This document shows positions 18,181 through 27,936 of a stretch of 64,000 nucleotides of DNA, in pieces. Both the position numbers and the translations under genes were made by a program. The stretch spans positions 153,092 through 217,091 of the forward strand of contig NZ_RSCL01000003.1 of assembly GCF_003991905.1 (NCBI RefSeq), in the 5' to 3' direction. Positions within the stretch are counted from its first letter, which is position 1, and each line of letters starts with the position of its first letter. The DNA is from Dulcicalothrix desertica PCC 7102 (GTDB lineage Bacteria > Cyanobacteriota > Cyanobacteriia > Cyanobacteriales > Nostocaceae). The notes under the pieces were generated by a model, which was given only the letters and a program-made list of their open reading frames with translations, did no database searches and was not told where the DNA came from.

Positions 18181-18852
18181 ATGTATCAGCAAGATTTAAG
18201 GCAAAAGAAACTGAAAATTTTAGTGGTTGACGACCATGAGTTAGCTTTGTATGCAACTGTTGACGTAATAAGAAAAGAGTATAACTTAGCAGAAATACTT
18301 CAAGCACAAACTACAGAAGACGCGCTCAAAAGAGCTGGAAGTAACGAACTTAATTTAGCTGTTATTGATTTAAATATGCCAGAAGTGGCAGGTGGAACAG
18401 CCAAAGTTGAAAGTGGGATAGAATTACTTAAAACATTAATGCAATCATATAAGAATTTAAATATTGTAGTGCAAACTGCGACTCCTCGTTCTTTAGTGCG
18501 TTTAAAACCAGCTATTAGTAGTCATGAGGGGGGTTTTACAGTTGCAGACAAAAGCTTACCAATGAATGAAATGTTGACTAAAGTTGATTGGTCACTTAAA
18601 GGTTTAATTTACACTCCCGCAGAAATACGTTCTGGGTTAGAAGTAAAGCCAGAATGGTTAGAAGTACTGCAACTAGCATTTAAAGAAGGTTTACAAGATA
18701 TAGCTATTGCCAAACGAATGAATGTTGCAGAGCGAACTGTAAGACATTATTGGTCAAAAATTTACGATGCATTAAGAGTTTATCCAGATGAAGGTAAAAA
18801 TTTAAGAATTCAAACCGAAATTCGGGCAAGAGAAGAAGGGTTAATTGATTAG
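18181..18852 (+). CDS. Response regulator, REC plus LuxR/NarL-type helix-turn-helix
   Basis: A 223-residue protein. The receiver domain (about 11-135) has the acidic pair D17-D18 in LVVDDHE, the phospho-acceptor D63 in VIDLNMPE, a Thr in VVQTATP and the conserved Lys in ADKSLP (about 124). The C-terminal DNA-binding domain shows EGLQDIAIAKRMNVAERTVR (about 168-187), a NarL/LuxR-type helix-turn-helix. It sits directly before a CHASE2 kinase gene, its likely phospho-donor. It probably controls transcription of nearby secretion or CHAT genes, but no target is proved. Confidence 0.88.
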   Translation: MYQQDLRQKKLKILVVDDHELALYATVDVIRKEYNLAEILQAQTTEDALKRAGSNELNLAVIDLNMPEVAGGTAKVESGIELLKTLMQSYKNLNIVVQTATPRSLVRLKPAISSHEGGFTVADKSLPMNEMLTKVDWSLKGLIYTPAEIRSGLEVKPEWLEVLQLAFKEGLQDIAIAKRMNVAERTVRHYWSKIYDALRVYPDEGKNLRIQTEIRAREEGLID

Positions 18853-18860
18853 TTAGAAGT

Positions 18861-18889
18861 GTAGAGACGGCGATTAATCGCGTCTCTTA
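18861..18889. repeat. GTAGAGACG...CGTCTCT hairpin
   Basis: Near-perfect inverted repeat (AGAGACG, then CGATTAATCG, then CGTCTCT) in the 51-bp gap between regulator and kinase. It is related to the perfect palindrome at 27899-27926. It could cause partial termination or protect the upstream mRNA. Confidence 0.75.
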
Positions 18890-18903
18890 GAAATTAGGAA
18901 TTA

Positions 18904-20802
18904 ATGGGGGACAAGGTGCATATAATTTTTAGTAAAATTAGATTAGGTGTTTTTATCCGGCGCCTTGTTACACTACCAGGAATGACAGCTATTACATTTA
19001 TAGTATTGCTACGTATGGTCGGTTCGCTGCAATTTTTAGAGTGGGCTGCATTTGATACCTTTATGCGATTACGTTCAGAAGAAAAACTGGATGATAGGAT
19101 TCTTATTGTGGGTATTAATGAGAATGATATTCGTGCGAAAGGACATCCAATTCCCGACGGTGATATTGCTTTATTATTAAATAAATTAAACACTTATCAG
19201 CCTGTTGTAGTTGGGCTAGATGTAATTAGAGATTTACCGCGCGCATCAGGACACCAAGAGTTGATTAAAACTTTTAGAAATACTAAAAATTTGATTGGCG
19301 TAGAAAAAGTTTTACCCGACCGTAGCGGTTATACATTTAATCCTCCTCCTAGCTTACCACCAGAGCAGGTAGGTTTTTCTGATGCTATTATTGATATAGA
19401 TGGCAGTCAACGGCGAAGTTTATTAGGAACATCAAATCAAAAACAAGAATGGCGCCTGTCTTTTCCTTTAAAGTTAGCAGAAGAATACTTGAAAACTAAA
19501 GCTGTTAGTTTAGAAAATGTAGAAAATGACCCTTATGGTATGAGGTTTAACTCTACCAAACTTATTCGTGTTCAAACTAATTATGGTAGTTATATTAATA
19601 CAGATGCAGGTGGCAGCCAAATATTAATTAATTTTCGTAATCACCGCAAACCTTTTCGTATTGTATCACTAGAAGAGATTGAAAATAACAAAGTTAACCC
19701 CGATTGGATTCGCGGTAAAATAATTTTGATTGGCATGACTAGTCCAAGCGCTAAAGATTATGTAAATTCAGCGGCAATAAATAGCGAAAACCCAGCATTA
19801 ATCTATGGTGTTGAAGTACAAGCACATGTAGTCAGTCAAATTGTAAGTTCGGTGCTAGATAAGCGACCAATGATTAATGTTTGGATGGATGAATGGGAAT
19901 ATTTATGGATTATTGCTTGGGGTTTTTTGGGTATTAGTTTAGGACGCATTATCCGGTCTCCATCTAAAATTATTCTTTACACGGTTATTGCAGGTTATTT
20001 TCTAATTACTATATGTTATGGATTATTGGTTATTGGGTGGTGGGTTCCACTCGTACCAGCGTTATTGGCTCTGATATTTAATAGTATTGCTTTGGCTGCA
20101 TTTTATCAATATGATGAAGCATTACGCGCACGTGTTGAAGAGCGTCAGCTAGTTATTGACCAAACATTCGATGCTATCCATAGTAATCCATTACAAACAC
20201 TCTCACTATTATTAAGAGAAATTCAAAGCGATAAAGATTTAGAAAATCAAGAAGTTGTAAATAAACTTAACCAACTTAATCAAGAACTTCGGGAAGTATA
20301 TGATTTAGTAAAAAGAGAAGCAATCACTGAGTTAAATAGCTTTTATCTACGACAGTCACAAAAACTTGATATGCAACAACCCCTGCATGAACTACTTCAT
20401 GAAGTTTACGAAGACGTATTAAAACGCGATGACTCTTTTTTTAAAAATATTAAGCTAAAGATATTAAGTTTTGAGTCGATGGATGAGCAAAACTTAAGCA
20501 TTGAACACAAACGGAGTTTATGTCGGTTCTTGGAAGAAGCTTTATGTAACGTTAGAAAGTATGCACAGGGAACCACTAAAATTGAAGTAATTTGCGCGCA
20601 AGAACAAGGTAAGAATATTATTCGGGTAGCAGATAACGGTTCTGGATTTACAACAATTGGTAATTTCTCTTTACACACAGGGTTTGGAACCCGACGAGCA
20701 CAGAATTTAGCAAAACAATTAGGAGGCAAGTTCGAGCGACTTTCTAATTCTCCTGGCGCCATCTGTCAGCTTACTTGGTCTGCTCGAAAGTTTTGGTTTT
20801 AA
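18904..20802 (+). CDS. CHASE2-domain sensor histidine kinase
   Basis: A 632-residue protein. After an N-terminal membrane helix lies an extracellular CHASE2 domain (about 45-330), recognisable from FDTFMRLRS, ILIVGINENDI, VVVGLDVIRD, and GKIILIGMTSPSAKD near its end. Three membrane helices follow (about 333-400). The dimerisation helix has H426 in DAIHSNPLQTL. The ATPase domain shows N549 in EEALCNVRKYA, DNGSGF and GFGTRRAQNLA. It likely phosphorylates the adjacent response regulator in answer to an unknown extracellular cue. Confidence 0.9.
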   Translation: MGDKVHIIFSKIRLGVFIRRLVTLPGMTAITFIVLLRMVGSLQFLEWAAFDTFMRLRSEEKLDDRILIVGINENDIRAKGHPIPDGDIALLLNKLNTYQPVVVGLDVIRDLPRASGHQELIKTFRNTKNLIGVEKVLPDRSGYTFNPPPSLPPEQVGFSDAIIDIDGSQRRSLLGTSNQKQEWRLSFPLKLAEEYLKTKAVSLENVENDPYGMRFNSTKLIRVQTNYGSYINTDAGGSQILINFRNHRKPFRIVSLEEIENNKVNPDWIRGKIILIGMTSPSAKDYVNSAAINSENPALIYGVEVQAHVVSQIVSSVLDKRPMINVWMDEWEYLWIIAWGFLGISLGRIIRSPSKIILYTVIAGYFLITICYGLLVIGWWVPLVPALLALIFNSIALAAFYQYDEALRARVEERQLVIDQTFDAIHSNPLQTLSLLLREIQSDKDLENQEVVNKLNQLNQELREVYDLVKREAITELNSFYLRQSQKLDMQQPLHELLHEVYEDVLKRDDSFFKNIKLKILSFESMDEQNLSIEHKRSLCRFLEEALCNVRKYAQGTTKIEVICAQEQGKNIIRVADNGSGFTTIGNFSLHTGFGTRRAQNLAKQLGGKFERLSNSPGAICQLTWSARKFWF

Positions 20803-20842
20803 AGATTTTAATTCTTAGTCGATTACAAAATCTTTTATACCT

Positions 20843-22345
20843 TTAACGAACAAACTTTAAACTTTCTGCTTTTTGCACGGTAAAATCTGTGAAAATGCTC
20901 ATAATAGTTCGTTTGCGTAATTTGATGTTTGTATTAACTGACATCCCCGACTGCAAAGTAACTTGACGACTATTAATTAATAGCGCTTGTTTGTCTAATC
21001 GTACTTTTGCCGGAAAACGCCAGTATTGATATACTTGATCGGGTGGTAAAGCATCTGAACCAATTTCTATTAATTCGCCTTTGATATCACCGTATTCTTG
21101 AAAGGGAAAGGAATCTATTCTAATATCAACTTTTTGACCTTCTTTAACAAAGCCAATATCTCTATTGGTAATATAAACTTTAGCAACCAGATTATCTACA
21201 GGAACTATCTTCATCATTGGTTCACTAGAGTTAACAACAAATCCTGAAGACTTAGCTTTAATTTCAAAAACTGTTCCATCTACAGGCGAGTTAATTGTCT
21301 GATATTTAATAGTTTCTTTGGCTTGAGCTAATTTACTATCAATATCGCTGACTTGGTTGTTAATTTCTAAAATTCGCTTTTGATTGTCTAAAATTACTTT
21401 ACTTAGCTGGCTGTCAATTTCGGCAATATTTTTATCGTTAATTGTAATTTTTTCTAGTAAATCTTCTTGCGATAATGCAGCACTATTACGAAGCTTTTCC
21501 TTAGATTCAGCCAAAGCTAATTGTAATCGTTGTTCCTCTTTAGTCAATCGGATTACTTCTGCTTTTTTTATACTTATATCTTGCTGCTGTTTAAAATATT
21601 GTAGCTGTGAAATAGCACCTTCTTTGACAAGTGGCTCAAATTTGTTGAGAATTTTTTGATTGATCGTTAATAATTCTGTCGCACTACTTATTTGTGCTTG
21701 GTTTTGTAAAATTTGCTGTTGAATTTGCCCTGTTTCTAACTTTGCAGCTTCTAAACGCGATGCTAATTCTGTTCGACGGTTCTGTAAGCGCAGCTTTTGT
21801 TCCACAGTTAAGTTAATGCTAAAATGAGTCCCATTTAATTGCGTGCGGTAAAGTTTATTTTCATTAGCTATTGCTGTTCTACTTCTAGTTAAGTAAACTA
21901 ATTCTGGCTTAATTATTAGTAAATTAGTCGGTATTGTAACTTCTTGATGAGATATTTGACTTTGAATTTGACTTTGATAAAAATCATTTTCCTGTTTTAA
22001 CGCTAGTTTTTGTTGTAATAGAGATACACGATTTTTCTGTAACGATGTTAACTGTGCTGTTGTTGTAGTTTGTTCTAAACTAATTAATATTTCACCATTC
22101 TTTACTTGTTGACCGTCTTTAACATGAATTTGTTTGACAACACCGCCAACAGAAGCTTGAATTTCTTTAACTGCACCTTTTGGTTCTAACTTACCAGCAG
22201 CAGAAATTGATTCTTCGATTTCAAATACAGATGCCCAAATTAATGTAAAAGCTGTGACTCCAATGATACCCCAAGCAATTAAGCGCGACCAAGTTAGAGA
22301 TTGTTGAAAAAGTACGGGTTGCTCAAATTGATGTTGAATAGTCAT
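20843..22345 (-). CDS. HlyD-family membrane fusion protein (type I secretion adaptor)
   Basis: A 500-residue protein with one N-terminal membrane helix (about 24-45), a lipoyl-like hairpin half (GGVVKQIHVKDGQQVKNGE, about 68-86), a long coiled coil (about 100-345) and a second lipoyl half with C-terminal barrel (SPVDGTVFEIKAKSSGFVV, then IDSFPFQEYGDIKGE). This is the layout of HlyD adaptors that join an inner-membrane ABC exporter to a TolC-like channel. It is the last gene of a minus-strand operon with the ABC exporter. No TolC gene is in the window. Confidence 0.92.
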   Translation of the reverse strand: MTIQHQFEQPVLFQQSLTWSRLIAWGIIGVTAFTLIWASVFEIEESISAAGKLEPKGAVKEIQASVGGVVKQIHVKDGQQVKNGEILISLEQTTTTAQLTSLQKNRVSLLQQKLALKQENDFYQSQIQSQISHQEVTIPTNLLIIKPELVYLTRSRTAIANENKLYRTQLNGTHFSINLTVEQKLRLQNRRTELASRLEAAKLETGQIQQQILQNQAQISSATELLTINQKILNKFEPLVKEGAISQLQYFKQQQDISIKKAEVIRLTKEEQRLQLALAESKEKLRNSAALSQEDLLEKITINDKNIAEIDSQLSKVILDNQKRILEINNQVSDIDSKLAQAKETIKYQTINSPVDGTVFEIKAKSSGFVVNSSEPMMKIVPVDNLVAKVYITNRDIGFVKEGQKVDIRIDSFPFQEYGDIKGELIEIGSDALPPDQVYQYWRFPAKVRLDKQALLINSRQVTLQSGMSVNTNIKLRKRTIMSIFTDFTVQKAESLKFVR

Positions 22346-22351
22346 AAAAAA

Positions 22352-22376
22352 GTTAGAGGTTAGGGGTTAGGGGTTA
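22352..22376. repeat. Heptanucleotide tandem repeat (GTTAGGG type)
   Basis: Three and a half copies of a 7-bp unit (GTTAGAG, GTTAGGG, GTTAGGG, GTTA) in the 40-bp gap between the adaptor and ABC exporter genes. Short tandem heptamers are a known feature of heterocystous cyanobacterial genomes (STRR sequences). Confidence 0.8.
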
Positions 22377-22385
22377 AGAATATAA

Positions 22386-25334
22386 TTAAATTTGTGAATC
22401 TTGCTGTTTGTATAAACAGTAGTAGTAACCTTGGTGAGACATTAACTTTTCGTGAGTTCCTTGTTCGACAACGGCACCAGAGTTCATGACTAATATTGTG
22501 TCGGCATTGCGGATAGTACTCAAACGATGAGTGATAAAAAATACTGTTTTTCCTTGGAATGCTTTGGCTAAATTGCGACAAACTTGGGCTTCAGCGTTAT
22601 AGTCTAAAGCACTAGTAGCTTCATCAAGAATCAGAATTTGAGGATTTTGTAAAACGGTGCGTGCGATTGCGATTCGTTGTCTTTGCCCACCAGATAATGC
22701 TGAACCCCTTTCGCCAACTTGTGTATTGTAACCATTAGGCAAGTTCATAATAAAATCGTGAGCAAATGCCACCTTTGCAGCTGCAATAATTTCCTCATCG
22801 CCAGCATCAGGGCAAGCTAAAGCAATATTTTCTCGCACAGTACCCTCAAAAAGTAATGTATCTTGTAACACTACACCTATTTGACGACGGAGGGAATAAA
22901 GCTCTACTTTGCTAATGTCGTAACCATCAATTAAAATTTTGCCAGATTGAGGTTTGTAGAGACGAGGTAATAATTTTAGCAGAGTGCTTTTACCAGAACC
23001 ACTTTGACCAACAATACCAACAAAGGTTCCAGCAGCTATATCTAGATTAATATTACATAATTGCAATTGATCTTGTTGGCGAAAACTAAAGCAAAGGTTA
23101 TTGTAGCGGACACTACCTAAAATGCTTGGTATGAGAATATTTTGAGCATCGTTTTCAATTTCTTGAGGAGTATCAAGAATGTCGCTAAGACGTTGTAGGG
23201 ATAATGCTGTTTCTTGAAAATTCTGCCATAATTGTACTAGACGTAACAAAGGACTGGTAACATAACCTGAAAGGATGCGAAAAGCAATTAGTTCTCCAAG
23301 AGAAAGTTGTTGATGCAATACTAAATATGCACCTACCCACAACACTAATAAAGTAGAAAACTTATTGAGAAAGCTGCTGATGGAACTGGCTGTCGTCTGG
23401 GTAGAAATAGTTTTGAAACCTGCATTAATATAACGAGTGTAGCGTTCTTGCCATGAATAACGTGACCTCGTTTCTAAGTTTTGTGCTTTGACTGTTTGCA
23501 TTCCTGCCATTATTTCTACTAAATAAGAATGGGTTTCGGCATTACGTTCTGCTTTCGCTTGTAACTGGCGCCGCATTAAAGGAGAAACAAACAAGTTCAA
23601 TAAAGCAAACAAAGGTACTGTTGCAAGTGCAACTATTGTTAATACTGGGCTATATATTGTCATCACTAAAATATAAACAACAGAAAACACAGCATCAATA
23701 ACAACAGTAAGCGCAGTTCCCGTCAAAAACTGTCGGATGTTTTCTAATTCTCCAACCCGCGTTGCTAACTCTCCAACCGGACGGCGTTCAAAATAAGATA
23801 AAGGCAGTCGTAAAAGATGATTAATAACTTCCGAGCCTAAAGATATATCAATGCGGTTGCTTGTATCAACAAATAATTGCGTGCGAATAGCTGTAAGCGC
23901 TGCTTCTGCTACTGACACAACAAGTATAAATATACCAAAAACTTCCAAACTGTCGGGGCTGTTACCAACAATTACCTTATCGATAATTACCTGTGTAGCT
24001 AATGGATTCACTAAACCAAATATTTGTACTACCATTGAAGCAATTAGTACTTCAATTAAGACTTTGCGATAACGTTTTAATGCAGGTACAAACCAATGTA
24101 AACCAAACGGTGATTTTGCTGTATGTTTATTTGGTTGTAACAACAAAACTTCACCATTAATACCCCAAACTTCAGCAAAATCTTTAATTTTACGACGTAT
24201 TACTCCGGTTTCTGGACAGGCTATGATTAAATGTTCGTGATGATTTTGGTAAATAATTGCAAAACTATCTTGCCAAGAAATCATTACTGGCATTTGCAAG
24301 CGAGGAATAGCGCTGGCGGGAACATTTACCATTTGTGTTGTTATACCTAATAGTTCCGCAACGGCGCCGCAAAATCGCAGTGATATTCCACCAGTATGGG
24401 CTAATTTGCCCATAACTTGTCGCAGCATATCTCGCCGCAGAGGAATATGGAAATATTCACTTAGCATTTGGAAGCAAGCAAATACAGCATCTTGACGATT
24501 TTTAGCTGGTGTATAAGGATACTTACTATGGTGCTGCTGGTTAAATTCTAGTTGTGTGGAAACTGAAGCATAAGGAATATTGGTGATGTTAATAGTTGTA
24601 TGTTTAGTAGGAATTGATGTTTGTAATAAAGATTTTGGTAAACCTAGTAAACGTAGTTTTTCATGTTTGAACATGTTAAATTTGGGGACGCTAAATTTTG
24701 CGTCAATTGGGGTACCTATGGGTAAATCTGGATGATAAAGATTGCTAACTAACCACAAAAATTCGGGTTTTAAGTCTTTAGATAAAATTTGTTTTTTATG
24801 TACAGATAAAATTACAGATTTATCAATACACTTGTGAGTAAGAACTATTAAGTCAGTTTCACCATCTGCTCGATGATGAAATTCTTTAACTAATAATTCA
24901 TATATTTCAATTAGACCAGCACGACTATGTAAGCGAAGTGCAAAATCTTTATCGTGCTTTAATAGAAATATAAAATCAGCAATTGGTAAATTCAGACAAA
25001 CAACTTCCGTTGAAGCAATTATAGTTTCACAAGCGACACCACGTATATGAGATACCCAACCTAAAGCTTCACCAGCAGAAAGCAATTTTAAAGTTATAGG
25101 TTCATGAGTATAAGAATCAAAACCTAAAAGACGAGCTTGTCCTTGGTAAATAATACTTATTTGTGTGGGCATAGCTTCTTTTTGCAGAATAGCTTGTCCC
25201 ATACAGTATCGATACACTTGTATTTTCTTAACTAGATTATCTAATACTGTTTGTGATAAATCTTTAAAAGGGAAAATATCGGCAATAAATTCTTTAATAT
25301 CAATAGGTGAATTTTTAACTGTATGAGAAATCAT
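22386..25334 (-). CDS. Type I secretion ABC transporter with cNMP-binding and degenerate C39 domains
   Basis: A 982-residue protein with four parts: a cyclic-nucleotide-binding-like domain (about 10-135), a C39-like peptidase domain (about 270-405), a six-helix membrane domain (about 425-700) and an ABC ATPase (about 735-975). The ATPase is complete: GQSGSGKST, LSGGQRQRIAIAR, LILDEATSALD and the H-loop ITHRLST. In the C39 domain DAVFACFQML stands where active peptidases have the DCG motif, so the catalytic Cys appears to be Ala; the later His is kept. It therefore resembles the C39-like recruiting domain of HlyB. Its start overlaps the upstream PpiC-like gene by 20 bp. The cargo is probably the RTX protein at 26174. 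Confidence 0.92.
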   Translation of the reverse strand: MISHTVKNSPIDIKEFIADIFPFKDLSQTVLDNLVKKIQVYRYCMGQAILQKEAMPTQISIIYQGQARLLGFDSYTHEPITLKLLSAGEALGWVSHIRGVACETIIASTEVVCLNLPIADFIFLLKHDKDFALRLHSRAGLIEIYELLVKEFHHRADGETDLIVLTHKCIDKSVILSVHKKQILSKDLKPEFLWLVSNLYHPDLPIGTPIDAKFSVPKFNMFKHEKLRLLGLPKSLLQTSIPTKHTTINITNIPYASVSTQLEFNQQHHSKYPYTPAKNRQDAVFACFQMLSEYFHIPLRRDMLRQVMGKLAHTGGISLRFCGAVAELLGITTQMVNVPASAIPRLQMPVMISWQDSFAIIYQNHHEHLIIACPETGVIRRKIKDFAEVWGINGEVLLLQPNKHTAKSPFGLHWFVPALKRYRKVLIEVLIASMVVQIFGLVNPLATQVIIDKVIVGNSPDSLEVFGIFILVVSVAEAALTAIRTQLFVDTSNRIDISLGSEVINHLLRLPLSYFERRPVGELATRVGELENIRQFLTGTALTVVIDAVFSVVYILVMTIYSPVLTIVALATVPLFALLNLFVSPLMRRQLQAKAERNAETHSYLVEIMAGMQTVKAQNLETRSRYSWQERYTRYINAGFKTISTQTTASSISSFLNKFSTLLVLWVGAYLVLHQQLSLGELIAFRILSGYVTSPLLRLVQLWQNFQETALSLQRLSDILDTPQEIENDAQNILIPSILGSVRYNNLCFSFRQQDQLQLCNINLDIAAGTFVGIVGQSGSGKSTLLKLLPRLYKPQSGKILIDGYDISKVELYSLRRQIGVVLQDTLLFEGTVRENIALACPDAGDEEIIAAAKVAFAHDFIMNLPNGYNTQVGERGSALSGGQRQRIAIARTVLQNPQILILDEATSALDYNAEAQVCRNLAKAFQGKTVFFITHRLSTIRNADTILVMNSGAVVEQGTHEKLMSHQGYYYCLYKQQDSQI

Positions 25335-26061
25335 GGTTTTTATCCTTGATAATACTTAATATACTTTCAGCTATCCATTGTTCAAATAATTCATTAATTA
25401 ATTTGCGACGCATTACTTCATCAAGCTGAACTGGCAATAACTTTTCTAACCGTAAAATTACATACCATTCACCAATCAAACGCGGCGACCAAAGTTGACG
25501 AGGTTTACTAACAGCAAGTAGTTTACTAATAACTGGATGAGGATTACTTAAAGGAACTGGACCCATAATCCCATTAGTATACGCTTCAAAACCTTGAGAG
25601 TATTCATGGGCTAATTCAGCAAAACATTCTTCCCCCGCTTGAACCCGAAAATATATTTCATGAGCTATTCCTTCGTCTTTATGACGGATAATAGAATAAA
25701 TTACTTGTTCTAAATTAGCTTTACGATTCAAAAAATATGACTCGACTTTATCCCCCCAAGTCGCAGTTTTAAATTTTTCAATTTTCCAAGCCATAATTGC
25801 TAATTCTTGCATTTGTTCAAAAGTCATACACTGATTTTTTAACCAAATTTGACGTTCAATATCTAATGTAATATTATTTTGTTTTTCCAAATCTATAACA
25901 GCAGCTATACACTCGGAATGGTCGCAGTCAATACCAGCTATTGCTTCATCAATAATAAGACCACGCAAAATATACGGCATTACTTGATAACGGTCTAAAA
26001 GTAAAGGAACTTCGTGCGCGTAAATAACTTTTTTACCTACCTGTAAAATTGGTGCATTCAT
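25315..26061 (-). CDS. PpiC/SurA-like peptidyl-prolyl isomerase of a type I secretion operon
   Basis: A 248-residue protein with an N-terminal helical region and a C-terminal parvulin-like part (about 130-215: EIYFRVQAGEECFAELAHEYS, then GPVPLSNPHP, then LWSPRLIGEWYVILRLE), which is the usual pattern of rotamase_C proteins next to cyanobacterial HlyB/HlyD-like genes. No signal peptide is visible, so it may act in the cytoplasm as a chaperone for the exported protein. It overlaps the ABC transporter gene by 20 bp. Confidence 0.8.
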   Translation of the reverse strand: MNAPILQVGKKVIYAHEVPLLLDRYQVMPYILRGLIIDEAIAGIDCDHSECIAAVIDLEKQNNITLDIERQIWLKNQCMTFEQMQELAIMAWKIEKFKTATWGDKVESYFLNRKANLEQVIYSIIRHKDEGIAHEIYFRVQAGEECFAELAHEYSQGFEAYTNGIMGPVPLSNPHPVISKLLAVSKPRQLWSPRLIGEWYVILRLEKLLPVQLDEVMRRKLINELFEQWIAESILSIIKDKNHDFSYS

Positions 26062-26173
26062 TAAATTTGCTCCTTGGATGCAATTAAATTACAAAATATC
26101 AAAAAAGTGATGCGGCTTGAAGTTCCTTCTGCCTTTTATCTTTTTACTATGCCTTATCGCTCAAATTAAATGT

Positions 26174-26839
26174 TTAGACAAAGCGGAAGTCTCTAGATAA
26201 GTTAACATTGGTAGTATCTTGCACCACACCAATTAAATCATTACCAAAATAAATTGCCGTATCATAATTAGAACCACCAACACCGCTTACAGTTCTCAAG
26301 CTATATTGATTAGCAATACCGCGAACAGCGATTTTATCGAAACCAGCAGAGAAATCTGTAATTGTGGCATAACCTGAACCTCTGTAAAAAACTCCAGAGG
26401 AGTTACCTAAAGCAAAAGTATCGGAACCAGAACCACCAGTTAACGTGTCGTATTCTGTTCCTCCACCATAACCAGACAAGTAGTCATTGCCAGCACCACC
26501 ATTCAAACGATTATTTGCAGCGTTACCATAGAGTTGATCATTGCCACTGCTACCAATAATGTTTTCGATACTTACTAAAGTATCAGTTCGTGTAGAATTG
26601 CCTGGAAACCTTACTACACCTGTAGTCAAACTTGCAATAATGCCACCATTATAAAAACCGTAAGAAACAGTATCGTTTCCTGAACCACCATTTAGGTAGT
26701 CAAAACCATAGCCACCATCAATGTAGTCATCTCCCGCACCAGCATAAACTACATCATCACCATCATATGCATAAATGTAGTCGTTACGACTACTTCCATA
26801 GATGGTATTATTGCCATTGTTACCTCTGTATGTAGGCAT
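26174..26839 (-). CDS. RTX-type calcium-binding repeat protein, probable type I secretion substrate
   Basis: The protein has 221 residues from the ATG at 26839. An in-frame TTG 15 bp upstream has no ribosome-binding site, whereas GGAG lies 9 bp before the ATG. Glycine-aspartate nonapeptide repeats fill most of it (GDDVVYAGAGDDYIDGG, GGSGNDTVSYG, GSSGNDQLYGN, GGAGNDYLSGY, GGSGSDTFALG), forming calcium-binding beta-rolls. It has no Sec signal. Its location just upstream of the exporter operon, on the same strand, makes it the natural cargo. It is short and has no recognisable enzyme domain. Confidence 0.88.
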   Translation of the reverse strand: MPTYRGNNGNNTIYGSSRNDYIYAYDGDDVVYAGAGDDYIDGGYGFDYLNGGSGNDTVSYGFYNGGIIASLTTGVVRFPGNSTRTDTLVSIENIIGSSGNDQLYGNAANNRLNGGAGNDYLSGYGGGTEYDTLTGGSGSDTFALGNSSGVFYRGSGYATITDFSAGFDKIAVRGIANQYSLRTVSGVGGSNYDTAIYFGNDLIGVVQDTTNVNLSRDFRFV

Positions 26840-26854
26840 GTGAAAAGTCTCCAA

Positions 26855-27099
26855 TTAATAGACTATTTTTGAATTGCAAACGCCGAATTAACTGCGCTTA
26901 ATTAGTACAATAAAAATTTGGTCAAAGAATTTGCTATCCTTTCCTGTCAAACGCTTGACATTTTCCTGGCTCTTTGGTTGCACTTTTCTGCAAAGAACAC
27001 AGAATAAATATTACAGATTTCTTTAATTTATTCGTTAGTAATGGTCAAAATACTTGAATTCCTGTAATTGTATTCTAAGTACAAGCAGATTACGGTGAC
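26855..27099. promoter_or_regulatory. Divergent intergenic region between RTX and DUF928 genes
   Basis: A 245-bp AT-rich region between two genes on opposite strands, expected to hold both promoters. No clear operator or hairpin was recognised. Confidence 0.4.
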
Positions 27100-27888
27100 A
27101 TGATGTCACTAAATATAGTACTTATGAACGCATCAAAAAACTTGATTAATAAACTATTATTTTGTTCTTTTCTTGCTGCATCCTTTGCGCTAACAAGCAT
27201 AGCTTCAGCGACTTACAGACCACCTGCACAACCATCTAGTCCAAAAGGTCCAACTGGCTCAAATAGTAGCAGAACTAATGGATGTACTGGTAATGCACAA
27301 ACAACTTTAACAGCACTGGCGCCGCTTAGTCATGTTGGATATACTGCTTCTTTTCGACCAACTTTTGCATGGTATGTACCAGATAGTACAACTCGTGAAG
27401 TCGAATTTAGTCTTTACGAATATGGCGCCAATGGTAAAAGCAAGCGCATTCAACGTGCGAAACTACAAAGCACTAACGGTCTCATGAAATTTACCCTTCC
27501 CGCAGAAGCACCTGCATTATCTATTGGACAAAGATATTTTTGGCAAGTTGCACTCCTGTGTAACCCAAACCGTCCTTCGGAAGATTTAATAGTTAAAGCT
27601 GAGTTTGAACCTGTAGCAATGCCATCTAATTTAAAAAACGTACTTACACAAACACAAGAACATCAAAAGCGTGCGGAGTTATTTGCATTAGCAGGATTTT
27701 GGTATGATGCGTTAGGTGAAATAGTCGAAGACCCTATAAATAAAGCCTATAGATTAACTTTATTAGATAAATTGAGAGAATTAGAAACAGAAGGCGCCAA
27801 ATCTCAACAAGGTAAAATAAAGAAGAATTTAGAGCAACAAGCTTCACAGTTGCAGCGAATTATTGCGATTGAACAACAAAAAATTTAA
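27100..27888 (+). CDS. DUF928 secreted protein
   Basis: A 262-residue protein with a signal peptide ending near AFALTSIASA (about 38), a Pro/Ser-rich spacer, then an Ig-like DUF928 domain: LTALAPLSHVGYTASFRPTF, FAWYVPDS, EFSLYEYG and RYFWQVALLC. The C-terminus is helical (ELFALAGFWYDALGEI). An ATG at 27124 would give a more typical signal peptide start. DUF928 genes often lie beside CHAT, CHASE2 and two-partner secretion genes in cyanobacteria, as here. Molecular role unknown. Confidence 0.85.
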   Translation: MMSLNIVLMNASKNLINKLLFCSFLAASFALTSIASATYRPPAQPSSPKGPTGSNSSRTNGCTGNAQTTLTALAPLSHVGYTASFRPTFAWYVPDSTTREVEFSLYEYGANGKSKRIQRAKLQSTNGLMKFTLPAEAPALSIGQRYFWQVALLCNPNRPSEDLIVKAEFEPVAMPSNLKNVLTQTQEHQKRAELFALAGFWYDALGEIVEDPINKAYRLTLLDKLRELETEGAKSQQGKIKKNLEQQASQLQRIIAIEQQKI

Positions 27889-27898
27889 CAATCCGTGT

Positions 27899-27926
27899 GT
27901 AGAGACGTTACATGTAACGTCTCTAC
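27899..27926. terminator. Perfect 28-bp palindrome between converging genes
   Basis: The arm GTAGAGACGTTACA is followed by its exact reverse complement, so the 28 bp form a perfect hairpin. It lies 11 bp after the DUF928 stop and 11 bp before the end of the converging CHAT gene, a position that suits a bidirectional terminator. It is related to 18861-18889. Confidence 0.8.
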
Positions 27927-27936
27927 AATTACGATC

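Noticed and set aside
20406-20762. 118-residue antisense protein inside the CHASE2 kinase gene
   Set aside because: It overlaps the conserved ATPase domain fully, so it is a shadow of that gene.
22386-25334. Exporter of the lanthipeptide
   Set aside because: It lies 15 kb away, its C39 domain appears to lack the catalytic Cys needed to cut a double-Gly leader, and an RTX protein gene is next to it.
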